Source: Alphaproteobacteria bacterium
Lineage (GTDB): Bacteria > Pseudomonadota > Alphaproteobacteria > Rhizobiales > OSC116
NCBI GenBank assembly: GCA_002400495.2
Contig: NVQL02000082.1
Location: 1-33,676, forward strand
Reading direction: 5' to 3'
Length of the DNA stretch: 33,676 nucleotides
Positions 17,456 through 24,602 of this stretch are shown in pieces. The notes beneath the pieces are model-generated. The model made no database searches. It was not told the origin of the DNA and worked only from the letters and a program-made list of their open reading frames with translations. The first letter of the stretch is position 1. The number at the start of each line of letters is the position of its first letter. The translations under genes and the position numbers were made by a program.

Positions 17456-18115
17456 GTGCAGGAAATATTATTGGTCAGGCATGGTCAGGCATCATATGGT
17501 GCAGATGATTATGACAATTTATCAGAATTGGGGCATCAACAAAGCTTTTGGTTGGGCGCTCACTTGCACCAACTTGGCTTTATGCCTTCGCTCGCTGTAG
17601 ATGGCACACTAAAACGCCATGTGCAAACTCTCGACCAAGTGGCAAAATCTCTACCCATCACCGCCAAAGCCAGCGACCCCGCATTTAGCGAAATAAACAT
17701 AAAAGCCATACTCGCCGCTTACCGCAATAAATATGATGACCTACCTGCTTTTGAGCAAAATGTAAAACTGCTCAATGCAGCTTTGCACATGGTGCTAACC
17801 GCATGGTTTGAAGCGCGGATTGATACCGGTGGCGAGACGTGGCAAGATTACATAATGCGCATTAACCAAGGCCTTGAGCGGCTCAACGACCAAGGTGATA
17901 ACATTTTACTCATCACTTCAGGCGGCGCAATCGCAGCTTCTGTCAGTGCCGCGCTTAATTTAGAAGCCGCCGCGCAAGTGGCCATCTTTACCAAATTGCA
18001 CAATAGCTCGGTCACCAAATTAATTCGAACAAAATCTGGCCTTGAGCTGCACAGCCTGAACAATGTCGCCCATTTAGAAACCGCAGATCGAAAAGGAGCT
18101 TTAACCTATGTCTAG
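17456..18115 (+). CDS. Histidine-phosphatase-fold protein with a substituted second catalytic His
   Basis: Phosphoglycerate-mutase-like protein of 219 residues. The N-terminal LLVRHGQASYG places the phospho-accepting His9 in a standard RHG motif, and SDPAFSEI provides the usual acidic segment. Where active family members have SHGG, this protein reads TSGG (154-157), so Ser155 replaces the second catalytic His; activity may be reduced or altered. It starts at GTG 17456, with AGGAG 5 nt upstream and 12 nt after the thiolase stop. It overlaps the ACAD11-type kinase gene by 8 nt, suggesting the two act on related phosphorylated compounds. That link is inference. Confidence 0.86.
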   Translation: MQEILLVRHGQASYGADDYDNLSELGHQQSFWLGAHLHQLGFMPSLAVDGTLKRHVQTLDQVAKSLPITAKASDPAFSEINIKAILAAYRNKYDDLPAFEQNVKLLNAALHMVLTAWFEARIDTGGETWQDYIMRINQGLERLNDQGDNILLITSGGAIAASVSAALNLEAAAQVAIFTKLHNSSVTKLIRTKSGLELHSLNNVAHLETADRKGALTYV

Positions 18116-19133
18116 CAATCTTTATGATGTTGATTTGGTCGAATTAGGCGCTTACCTGAACGACAACATCACTGGCTTTGGCAAGCTAAACAGCATGGAT
18201 AAATTCTCCGACGGTCAATCTAACCCAACCTATAAGCTACAAACTGCTGACAAAGCCTATGTATTGCGCGCCAAGCCACCCGGCAAATTATTAGGCTCTG
18301 CTCATCAAGTCGACCGCGAATATAGAGTGATGAACGCACTCGCCGCATCCGATGTACCCGTGCCAAAAATGCATCATTTATCGACTGACGATAACCCGTT
18401 AGGCGCTATGTTTTTTGTCATGGAATTTATCGATGGCCGCATATTGTGGGACCCCGCCCTGCCCGACAGCTCAAATACCGAACGCACAAATATCTTCAAC
18501 CAAATGAATAACACCCTTGCCACTTTGCACTCTGTCGACATAAAGGCAGCAGGCTTAACTGATTATGGCAAGCCGGGTAATTATTTCGTCCGCCAAACAG
18601 GCCGTTGGATCAAACAATATCACGCGTCTGAACTTGTCGCCAACCCTCAAATTGACCGCATCATCGATTGGCTCAATGACCATATGGTCGAAGATGATGG
18701 CCAAACCTCGCTAGTTCATGGCGATTTCCGCATTGACAATATGGTTTTTGCTCCCGATCAACCGCAATTACTGGCCGTTCTGGATTGGGAATTATCCACC
18801 CTCGGCCACGGCCTTGCCGATTTATCCTATCAGTGCATGCAATGGCGCCTGCCCGCATCCGCAGCTTTAGGCGGCTTAGGCGGGCTAGATCGTGCCGCAT
18901 TAGGCATCCCCAGCGAGCAAGATTATATCGGCCAATACCTCGACAAGCGCGGTCTGCCGCCAATAAACAATTGGGATTTCTATCTAATTTTCAGCATATT
19001 CAGGCTCATCGCCATTGTCCAAGGCGTCATAAAACGCGGCCAAGATGGCAATGCATCTGACCCAAAAAGCACCAGCCGCATGCAAAAAGTCAGCTCCCAC
19101 CTTACCGAAATGGCAATTGGCTTGATAAAATAG
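18108..19133 (+). CDS. APH-fold kinase of the ACAD10/11 type
   Basis: Phosphotransferase of 341 residues with an aminoglycoside-phosphotransferase/choline-kinase fold. FSDGQSNPTYKL (33-44) forms the ATP loop, YVLRAKPPGKLLGSAH (51-66) is very characteristic of the kinase half of ACAD10/11, VHGDFRIDN (203-211) is the catalytic loop, and LDWE (225-228) the metal-binding acid. In ACAD11 and bacterial LvaA-type systems this domain phosphorylates the 4-hydroxyl of 4-hydroxyacyl-CoA so that a dehydrogenase partner can convert it to an enoyl-CoA. The partner-like ACAD is divergently encoded at 14382. AAGGAG precedes the ATG. It is not expected to give antibiotic resistance. Family is clear, substrate inferred. 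Confidence 0.9.
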   Translation: MSSNLYDVDLVELGAYLNDNITGFGKLNSMDKFSDGQSNPTYKLQTADKAYVLRAKPPGKLLGSAHQVDREYRVMNALAASDVPVPKMHHLSTDDNPLGAMFFVMEFIDGRILWDPALPDSSNTERTNIFNQMNNTLATLHSVDIKAAGLTDYGKPGNYFVRQTGRWIKQYHASELVANPQIDRIIDWLNDHMVEDDGQTSLVHGDFRIDNMVFAPDQPQLLAVLDWELSTLGHGLADLSYQCMQWRLPASAALGGLGGLDRAALGIPSEQDYIGQYLDKRGLPPINNWDFYLIFSIFRLIAIVQGVIKRGQDGNASDPKSTSRMQKVSSHLTEMAIGLIK

Positions 19134-19176
19134 CCCCCATCTGCTATGTCAAGCACCAGCCAAGATTAGAGAAAAA

Positions 19177-19785
19177 ATGTTAGAGAAAAAAACCTCATCA
19201 AAAACCGAAATTCTAGACGCCGCCGCCAATTGCTTTATGGAACTTGGCTCTGATGTTGCGTCGATTGATGACATTGCCCGCTCATTAGGCGCCACAAAAG
19301 GCCGTATCTATCATCATTTCTCATCCAAAGGTGCCTTATTAAGCGCCGTGCGTATGCGCGCAATTATGTTTATATTGGATGAAGTGACGCCAATCGTTAA
19401 TAACAGCGAAACACCAATTAACACTTTGCGTGATATGGCTTACACTCATGTATTGAAAATATTAGAAACCCTACCTTATCATCGGGTGGTATTACAACAT
19501 TATCGTAAAAACGCCGCCAAATCGACCACCGATTATGAACGTAAACTCATCTCAGAAATTGAAGCCAAGCGTCAATTATATGAAAATCTTTATCGCAATA
19601 TTTTAGAGCAAGGCATGAAAAGTGGGGATTTCATCAAACGCGATATTTCAGTAGCTTTGCATTCGGTGTTATTAATGCTCAACTCACCAGTTTTTTGGTT
19701 CACCCCGCTTAAGAAAAACCAAGCCAAAAACCACCAAGAGATTGCCAGCCAACTAGCCGATATGGCCGTCGCCTGCTTGCGCTAA
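19177..19785 (+). CDS. TetR-family transcriptional regulator, likely regulator of the island
   Basis: TetR protein of 202 residues. The N-terminal DNA-binding domain has its helix-turn-helix at about 28-47 (ASIDDIARSLGATKGRIYHH), followed by the usual FSSKGALL. The C-terminal ligand domain ends with SPVFWFTP, similar to KstR2-like acyl-CoA-responsive regulators. It lies 43 nt after the kinase gene on the same strand, with no palindrome or clear terminator between, so it is probably last in the maoC operon and thereby subject to site 3. I infer that it binds CATAC-N6-GTATG and is released by a pathway acyl-CoA. Neither binding nor ligand can be proven from sequence. Confidence 0.88.
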   Translation: MLEKKTSSKTEILDAAANCFMELGSDVASIDDIARSLGATKGRIYHHFSSKGALLSAVRMRAIMFILDEVTPIVNNSETPINTLRDMAYTHVLKILETLPYHRVVLQHYRKNAAKSTTDYERKLISEIEAKRQLYENLYRNILEQGMKSGDFIKRDISVALHSVLLMLNSPVFWFTPLKKNQAKNHQEIASQLADMAVACLR

Positions 19786-19880
19786 CCAAGCCGTTTTTTT
19801 CTCGCACCGACACCATGTGGATTATGCTTAGTTTTATCAGTTAGTGTTTTCTATTGGCTGCGCAACCAATTGCGTCAGGT

Positions 19881-20381
19881 TTATGACAATGCAGCCAATG
19901 CCGCGGCATAATCTGGTTCTTCGGTCACTTCAGCAACCAATTCTGCATGCAGCACAATGCCTGCTTTATCCAACACCACCACCGCGCGGGCGCTGATATT
20001 TCTTAATGCACCTTCAGCAATCTTCACCCCATAATCTTCAAGCACTTCTTGGTTACGAAAAGTCGAACCTGTTTTAACCGCTTCAATGCCTTCTGCACCG
20101 CAAAACCGCCCTGCCGCAAATGGTAAATCTTGAGAAATAGCCAATATCACCGTATCGGTAAGATTTGCAGCCTCTTCATTAAACTTGCGCATACCTGCCG
20201 CACACACACCTGTATCGACACTTGGAAAAAAGCTTAAAACAACATTCTTCCCTTTAAGCGAACCCAAAGTGATGTCAGCCAAATCAGCCCCCGTCACCGT
20301 AAAATCTGGCGCTTGCCCGCCTTTTATCGGAAACGTACCCATTACCGTCGTTTTTTCACCATTTATGTTGATTGAAGCCAT
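19881..20381 (-). CDS. tpx: Thiol peroxidase (atypical 2-Cys peroxiredoxin)
   Basis: Tpx of 166 residues, the standard length. The peroxidatic Cys60 sits in PSVDTGVCA and the resolving Cys94 in RFCGAEG, both with family-typical surroundings. It reduces H2O2 and organic hydroperoxides using thioredoxin in the cytosol. The ATG at 20381 (MASININGEK) is preceded by AAGGAAG; the open frame extends eight codons upstream without support. It is a single-gene minus-strand unit with a perfect TATAAT box at 20437-20442, converging on the tetR gene across about 95 bases in which I see no gene and no U-tract terminator. Confidence 0.95.
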   Translation of the reverse strand: MASININGEKTTVMGTFPIKGGQAPDFTVTGADLADITLGSLKGKNVVLSFFPSVDTGVCAAGMRKFNEEAANLTDTVILAISQDLPFAAGRFCGAEGIEAVKTGSTFRNQEVLEDYGVKIAEGALRNISARAVVVLDKAGIVLHAELVAEVTEEPDYAAALAALS

Positions 20382-20407
20382 TGGTCTTCCTTTTTGGATG
20401 CGCACAA

Positions 20408-20465
20408 GAGTGCAAGTTTAACAAATCATAACTTAGATTATATCAACAGACCGATTCTTGCACTC
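20408..20465 (-). promoter_or_regulatory. tpx promoter flanked by a 9-bp inverted repeat
   Basis: GAGTGCAAG (20408-20416) and its exact complement CTTGCACTC (20457-20465) are 40 bp apart. A perfect minus-strand -10 box TATAAT lies between them at 20437-20442. The distal arm overlaps where a -35 box would be with a 17-bp spacer, and the proximal arm falls in the leader. The pair could be half-sites of a regulator or a large hairpin; no known motif is recognised. Confidence 0.5.
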
Positions 20466-20496
20466 ACTATTCACCTCAAACCCCAATAACATTCAA

Positions 20497-21177
20497 CTAC
20501 ATCGCTTTTGACCCATCATGCGCATAAAGGCGCGGGCACACAGAAAACAAAATACACCCCACGGGATGAGCGATAAAAATGCCAAAGCTTGCCGGCACGG
20601 TCATCAATAAGCCCGCTAACATACCACTATGAGCCGTCATACGGCTAAAATGAGCGCTGCCATACATCGCATAAGCAATTAACAACAAGGCAATGGCATT
20701 CAACACATAATAGGCAACATAAGCCGTGCCCACATATGTTGCCAGCGCCCCGCGCCCTGCCCCCAACAATTGGTTTCGCACATCAATGTCAGCAGATGCA
20801 GCATATTGCCCGCTCAAATTCAGCATTTCAAAACTAACATTGGAAGCAAAATACATAGACAGGCCCATAAACCCAAAAGCCATTGCCACCGTTATCAGGG
20901 CTTTGTTTTCCACCCATAAAGTCACCGCCAGCCCTAAATATATCAAAGCCACAAAAACAACTTGCAGCATATATAATAAATCAAGGCTAATCATCCCGCG
21001 CGTCGGATTTTGTGCGAAGATCGCAAACCAAACCTCCACATCAGTCGGCAATGGCCAAATGATAAAAAATGCGGTCTGAATGGGCATAAAGACAATCGAG
21101 CCAAAAGCCGCAATCGCCGCCGCCCCATATGTCATCCGCCAATCGGTATTCTCAGCAGTATTTTTTGCATTTTGCAT
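20497..21177 (-). CDS. Integral membrane protein of unknown function, possibly DUF4386-like
   Basis: Membrane protein of 226 residues with about five hydrophobic segments, near 18-41, 64-88, 94-112, 147-171 and 184-212. A hydrophilic stretch after the third helix reads QYAASADIDVRNQLLGAGRG. The ATG at 21177 has AGGAGG 5 nt upstream; a GTG two codons earlier overlaps that site. The overall pattern resembles DUF4386-type proteins, but I do not recognise it firmly and assign no activity. No enzyme motif is visible. Divergent from the TIM-barrel gene at 21312, with a perfect 14-bp palindrome in the intervening region. Confidence 0.75.
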   Translation of the reverse strand: MQNAKNTAENTDWRMTYGAAAIAAFGSIVFMPIQTAFFIIWPLPTDVEVWFAIFAQNPTRGMISLDLLYMLQVVFVALIYLGLAVTLWVENKALITVAMAFGFMGLSMYFASNVSFEMLNLSGQYAASADIDVRNQLLGAGRGALATYVGTAYVAYYVLNAIALLLIAYAMYGSAHFSRMTAHSGMLAGLLMTVPASFGIFIAHPVGCILFSVCPRLYAHDGSKAM

Positions 21178-21232
21178 CTTCACCTCCTGTAAAAAAACAT
21201 CTCATCAATAACATATGAAAGCGGTAATCTAA

Positions 21233-21246
21233 TTGACTTAAGTCAA
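21233..21246. promoter_or_regulatory. Perfect 14-bp palindrome in a divergent intergenic region
   Basis: TTGACTTAAGTCAA is an uninterrupted perfect palindrome 56 bp before the membrane-protein start and 66 bp before the isomerase start. It may be an operator for the divergent pair. A plus-strand promoter candidate lies just after it (CTGTCA at 21258-21263, TATAGT at 21282-21287, 18-bp spacer). Confidence 0.45.
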
Positions 21247-21311
21247 CTTATAATTCGCTGTCACTCCCAAAATTATTAACCTATAGTCTAGTCAAGCAAA
21301 AGGGGAATCAA

Positions 21312-22076
21312 ATGCAATTTTCGGCATGTATTGAAATGTTATTTACCAAAGAAACCAACAGCCATGCAGAGCGCATTAAGCTAGCGCGTGAGGCGGGCCT
21401 CGATAACATCGAGTTTTGGGGCTGGGTGAATAAGGACATAGATATTATTGAGCAAGCGCTCAAAGATAATAACATGAAGCTTGCAGCCATGATTACCGAA
21501 CCAATGCTCGACCTCACCAAACCAGAAAATTTTGAACCATATTTAAACGCCATAGATGCCAGCGTTAAAACAGCAAAAAGGCTTGGCGCAAATATCCTCA
21601 TCGCCCAAGCAGGCAATCGCGATGTATCCCGCTCATTTCACGATCAACGGGGCTGCCTTGTGCAAACGCTCAAAGCCGTCGGCAAACAGCTCGAAGGCAC
21701 AGGAGTAAAATTAGCGCTCGAGCCGCTCAACACTCGTTATGATCATCCAGGTTATTTCCTCAACTCAACAGTTGAAGCATTGGACATTATTGACGAGGTC
21801 AGCAGCCCCAACATTGGCTTGCTATATGATGTCTATCATTCGATGGTTATGGATGAGCATCCCGCCACAGTTATTGGCAATCGAGTGGATAGAATATTGC
21901 ACATTCACATTGCCGATCACCCAGGCCGTAACGAGCCAGGCAGTGGCATATTAGATTTAAAAACATCGTTAAATTGGCTAACAGACAATGGCTATAATGG
22001 CCTATGCGGTCTAGAATACAGACCAACCAAAGCCACAACCATAACACTAAACAAAACCTATAATATATTGAAATAA
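21312..22076 (+). CDS. Hydroxypyruvate-isomerase-like TIM-barrel protein
   Basis: Xylose-isomerase-like TIM barrel of 254 residues resembling Hyi. It opens with FSACIEMLF and contains LALEPLNTRYDHPGYFL (134-150) with Glu137 as a metal ligand. Asp173 (LLYDVYH), the HIHIADHPGRNEPGSG loop (197-212) and Glu235 in GLEYRP follow. The Hyi glutamine ligand position appears as His199, a conservative change seen in related sugar isomerases. It probably interconverts hydroxypyruvate and tartronate semialdehyde or a similar hydroxy-carbonyl acid in the cytosol. AAGGGG precedes the ATG. No other glyoxylate gene is adjacent, so the physiological substrate is uncertain. Confidence 0.85.
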   Translation: MQFSACIEMLFTKETNSHAERIKLAREAGLDNIEFWGWVNKDIDIIEQALKDNNMKLAAMITEPMLDLTKPENFEPYLNAIDASVKTAKRLGANILIAQAGNRDVSRSFHDQRGCLVQTLKAVGKQLEGTGVKLALEPLNTRYDHPGYFLNSTVEALDIIDEVSSPNIGLLYDVYHSMVMDEHPATVIGNRVDRILHIHIADHPGRNEPGSGILDLKTSLNWLTDNGYNGLCGLEYRPTKATTITLNKTYNILK

Positions 22077-22125
22077 TTAGTATATAACCAATAACAAACA
22101 CCACATCATTATACAAAGACAACAT

Positions 22126-22832
22126 ATGCAACCCAAATTAGTGATATTCGATCTAGATGGCACATTGGTTGACGGCGCGCGCGCAGCCATACCCGCCATG
22201 CAACATACATTTGATGAGGTCGGCTTACCACAACCAAATGATGCGCAGGTTATGGATATGATTGGCCTTTCGATCACCCCCGCAATCAACCATATTATTA
22301 ATAGTTTCAACAAGATACGCAAAGTAAGCGATTCAGAAATTGAACAAATTGGCGATATATATATAAAAACTACTTTTACAACGCGCGCATTGCCGAAAAA
22401 CACCCCATGCCTCTATATGATGGTTCACTTAAAGCTTTACTAGAACTACAAGCCAAAGATGAAACATTACTAGCCCTTGCAACAGGCAATAGCCGCCGCG
22501 GCGTTAACGCATTCTTAGACAAACATAATTTACGCGACACCTTTTTCACCACCCAATGCGCTTCAGAATGCCCCTCAAAACCCCACCCCGAAATGATCTT
22601 ACAAGCCATGCGCGATACAGGCGTTGAAGCCACGCAAACCATCATGATTGGCGATACAAGTTTTGACATGCAAATGGCCAAAGCCGCCAATGTTTATGCC
22701 ATTGGCGTGAATTGGGGCTATCATACCCATGATGTCATGCAACAGGCAGGGGCAGATATAATTGTCGATAATTTCCAGCAATTAACCAGCCATATTTTTA
22801 AGCATTTAAAAGTTGATGATAATACGCTTTAG
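22126..22832 (+). pseudogene. HAD-superfamily IA phosphatase interrupted by a frameshift in an (AT)5 run
   Basis: The first frame (22126-22443) gives the HAD motif I FDLDGTLVDG and the cap domain up to IGDIY, then becomes nonsense. From about 22362 a different frame continues YKNYFYNARIAEKHPMPLYDG, then motif II ATGNSRRG and motif III/IV IGDTSFDMQMAKAA, ending at 22832. Removing one AT unit from the run at 22355-22364 restores one 234-residue protein of normal family length. The gene is therefore broken, phase-variable, or affected by a sequencing error. Such a HAD phosphatase (Gph-like) commonly sits near rluC and the ATP12 gene in Alphaproteobacteria. It follows the isomerase gene by 49 nt. 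Confidence 0.85.
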
Positions 22833-22839
22833 TATCTTC

Positions 22840-22854
22840 CTATTTACTTTCCAT
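22840..22854 (-). other. Four-codon ORF with a strong ribosome binding site
   Basis: On the minus strand AAGGAG is followed after 5 nt by ATG (22854) GAA AGT AAA TAG. It lies downstream of the MerR-type element at 22880-22911. It may be the stump of a deleted MerR-controlled gene, or a chance match. No homology can be claimed for MESK. Confidence 0.35.
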
Positions 22855-22879
22855 TTCATCTCCTTAGTTGAATATGTAC

Positions 22880-22911
22880 ACGCTACGGGCTGACCTAAGG
22901 TCTGGGTCAAG
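22880..22911 (-). promoter_or_regulatory. MerR-type promoter/operator, copy A
   Basis: The 23-bp block 22889-22911 matches the block upstream of the merR gene (24552-24574) at 22 positions. On the minus strand it gives TTGACC (22905-22910), a 19-bp spacer holding the TGACC / GGTCA inverted repeat, and a weak -10 TAGCGT (22880-22885). The 19-bp spacer is typical of MerR-activated promoters. The near symmetry also allows a plus-strand reading (CTGAC at 22890-22894, GAAAAT at 22914-22919) toward ATP12, so orientation is uncertain. Confidence 0.65.
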
Positions 22912-22977
22912 TTGAAAATTAAAGCTTATCAACGCAGCGATTAAATGCTATCAGGAAGTAACTAAATTGGATATAAA

Positions 22978-23793
22978 ATGACTGATGATAAAATCCCCAA
23001 CCCTTCTACAATTTTTGATTATCTGCCAATGGGCGATATAGATACCGATACAATTCAGCAAGATGTCAAACAACAGTTCAAACGCAAATTCCCTAAAAAA
23101 TTCTTTAAGTTAGCGGCATATGAAGAATCAGAATCACAAGACGGTTACGTCATCAACCTTGATGGCCGCCCGCTAAAAACTCCGATGAAAAACCTGCTCA
23201 CTTTGCCAACCGAAAACCTCGCCAAAGCTGTGGCCGATGAATGGAATGCACTGGGTAAATTAATCAATCCCGACCATTTACCGCTCACCAAAACCGCCAA
23301 TTCTGCAATCGAAAAAACCGCTCCCAATATGTTACATGTACTGGCCGAAATGGTGCGTTTTGGCGAAACCGACCTGCTCTTTTACCAACAAAATGACCCA
23401 GATGGCCTGTGTAAAATGCAGGAATTACACTGGAATCCGATCATTCTCTGGGCCGAAAATCTATGGAATGTTAAATATAAAATCACCAATGGCATCAGCC
23501 ATGTGGCACAAGATATTAAAATCCTCACTCAATATGAAGCCGATATAAGCGCTTTAAATGCACATCAATTATCAGCGCTTTACCTACTCACCACATCATG
23601 CGGCTCATTGCTCATTGCACTGGCTTATCAAGCCAATATTTTAAGCAAAGACGGTGTGGTAAAAGCTGCCTTTGTCGATGAAGACTGGCAAATTAGCCAA
23701 TGGGGCGAGGACGAAGAAGCGAGCGAAATTCGTCAATTTAAATTGGCCGAGATAAATAGTTTCTGCACCTATCTCGACCTATTGAAAAGCTAA
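22978..23793 (+). CDS. ATP12-family F1-ATPase assembly chaperone
   Basis: ATP12 protein of 271 residues. The N-terminal domain has KKFFKLAAYEE and VINLDGRPLKTPMKN (58-72). The middle contains MPLT-like LPLTKTANSAIE, then ETDLLFYQ and HWNPIILWAENLW. The helical C-terminus has SCGSLLIALAY and the family motif FVDEDWQISQWGEDEEA. It binds the F1 alpha subunit during ATP synthase assembly. The roughly 35-residue hydrophilic leader before the conserved region is somewhat longer than usual. The start is an ATG with only a weak GGAT upstream. It converges on the merR gene with a 4-nt overlap. MerR operator copy A lies 67 nt upstream, raising a possible regulatory link. Confidence 0.92.
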   Translation: MTDDKIPNPSTIFDYLPMGDIDTDTIQQDVKQQFKRKFPKKFFKLAAYEESESQDGYVINLDGRPLKTPMKNLLTLPTENLAKAVADEWNALGKLINPDHLPLTKTANSAIEKTAPNMLHVLAEMVRFGETDLLFYQQNDPDGLCKMQELHWNPIILWAENLWNVKYKITNGISHVAQDIKILTQYEADISALNAHQLSALYLLTTSCGSLLIALAYQANILSKDGVVKAAFVDEDWQISQWGEDEEASEIRQFKLAEINSFCTYLDLLKS

Positions 23794-24512
23794 CCTAGTT
23801 TGGCAATTAATTTAGGCGCCATAAATTCACCCAATTGATCAGAAAAATATTTTCTATCTTCTGGCCAATCATGCATTTGCGCATAACTGCCAAATATGGC
23901 AACCATAGTCTGCTTATTGTCGATAAATTGCCCAACTGTTTCTATCCATTCATCGGCCAATTCATCAAATAGAGCAGCATCAAAATTCTCCAACTGCGCA
24001 TAAGCCCGCGCAATTAAATCCTTCCATTTTAATTTAAGCATATCTTTCTCCTTCACATCAGGAATATATGTCCCCAGCTTTTGCATATCATCTTCACTTG
24101 CACTCAAATACCAATTTATGTTGCGTTTTTCCATTTTCATTTCCTTAATCAGCGCAACCCAATCATTCAGCTCACTCGCCTGTTTGCGCGCTTCAATGCC
24201 CTCAATCAGCTCAATCACTTGCTTAATTTCGTGCATTTTTTTAAGCAGAGCAGATTTTTGCGTGGCTAAATCTAGAGTTGCTATTTGTTTACGATCGTTA
24301 AAAAAGGCACCAATTTCATTTAAGCCAAAACCTAGTAATTTCAGCGCCATAATTGATTCCACTTGGGCAACATGCACATTTTTATAGCGCCGATACCCAT
24401 TGTCTGGATTATAAGTTGGCATCACCAAACCAAGTTTTTCATAATGACGCAATGTTTTCACCGTCACATTGGTCAGTTTAGCAAATTCGCCAATGGAATA
24501 AATTTCAGCCAT
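23790..24512 (-). CDS. MerR-family regulator with a TipA/SkgA-like C-terminal domain
   Basis: MerR protein of 240 residues. The winged helix reads YSIGEFAKLTNVTVKTLRHY (5-24), then the wing NPDNGYRRY, followed by a long dimerisation helix (about 75-115). The C-terminal half includes ELADEWIETVGQFI and matches the TipAS-like helical domain (Mta, TipAL, SkgA), which binds hydrophobic or peptide-like ligands. There is no cysteine anywhere, excluding a thiol-metal sensor of the CueR/SoxR kind. The gene has a typical MerR promoter at 24543-24574, so it is probably autoregulated, and a second operator lies at 22889. The inducer is unknown. Confidence 0.87.
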   Translation of the reverse strand: MAEIYSIGEFAKLTNVTVKTLRHYEKLGLVMPTYNPDNGYRRYKNVHVAQVESIMALKLLGFGLNEIGAFFNDRKQIATLDLATQKSALLKKMHEIKQVIELIEGIEARKQASELNDWVALIKEMKMEKRNINWYLSASEDDMQKLGTYIPDVKEKDMLKLKWKDLIARAYAQLENFDAALFDELADEWIETVGQFIDNKQTMVAIFGSYAQMHDWPEDRKYFSDQLGEFMAPKLIAKLG

Positions 24513-24542
24513 AATCTCACTACCTTTTTTAACAATAAACCC

Positions 24543-24574
24543 GTTGTAAATGCTGACCTAAGGTATGGGTCAAG
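24543..24574 (-). promoter_or_regulatory. MerR-type autoregulated promoter, copy B
   Basis: On the minus strand TTGACC (24568-24573) and TACAAC (24543-24548) are separated by exactly 19 bp, the overlong spacer expected for MerR-activated promoters. The spacer region carries the inverted repeat TGACC / GGTCA. It lies 31 nt upstream of the merR ATG at 24512. Confidence 0.75.
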
Positions 24575-24602
24575 CCAATTTTTTAAATTTCTATTCCCTT
24601 TA

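Noticed and set aside
18108..19133. Antibiotic resistance kinase (aminoglycoside phosphotransferase)
   Set aside because: The APH fold is shared, but its sequence motifs and neighbours are those of the ACAD10/11-type metabolic kinase.
19853..19870. Imperfect palindrome ATTGG...CCAAT between tetR and tpx as a terminator
   Set aside because: It has an internal mismatch and no T-tract on either strand, so a terminator cannot be supported.
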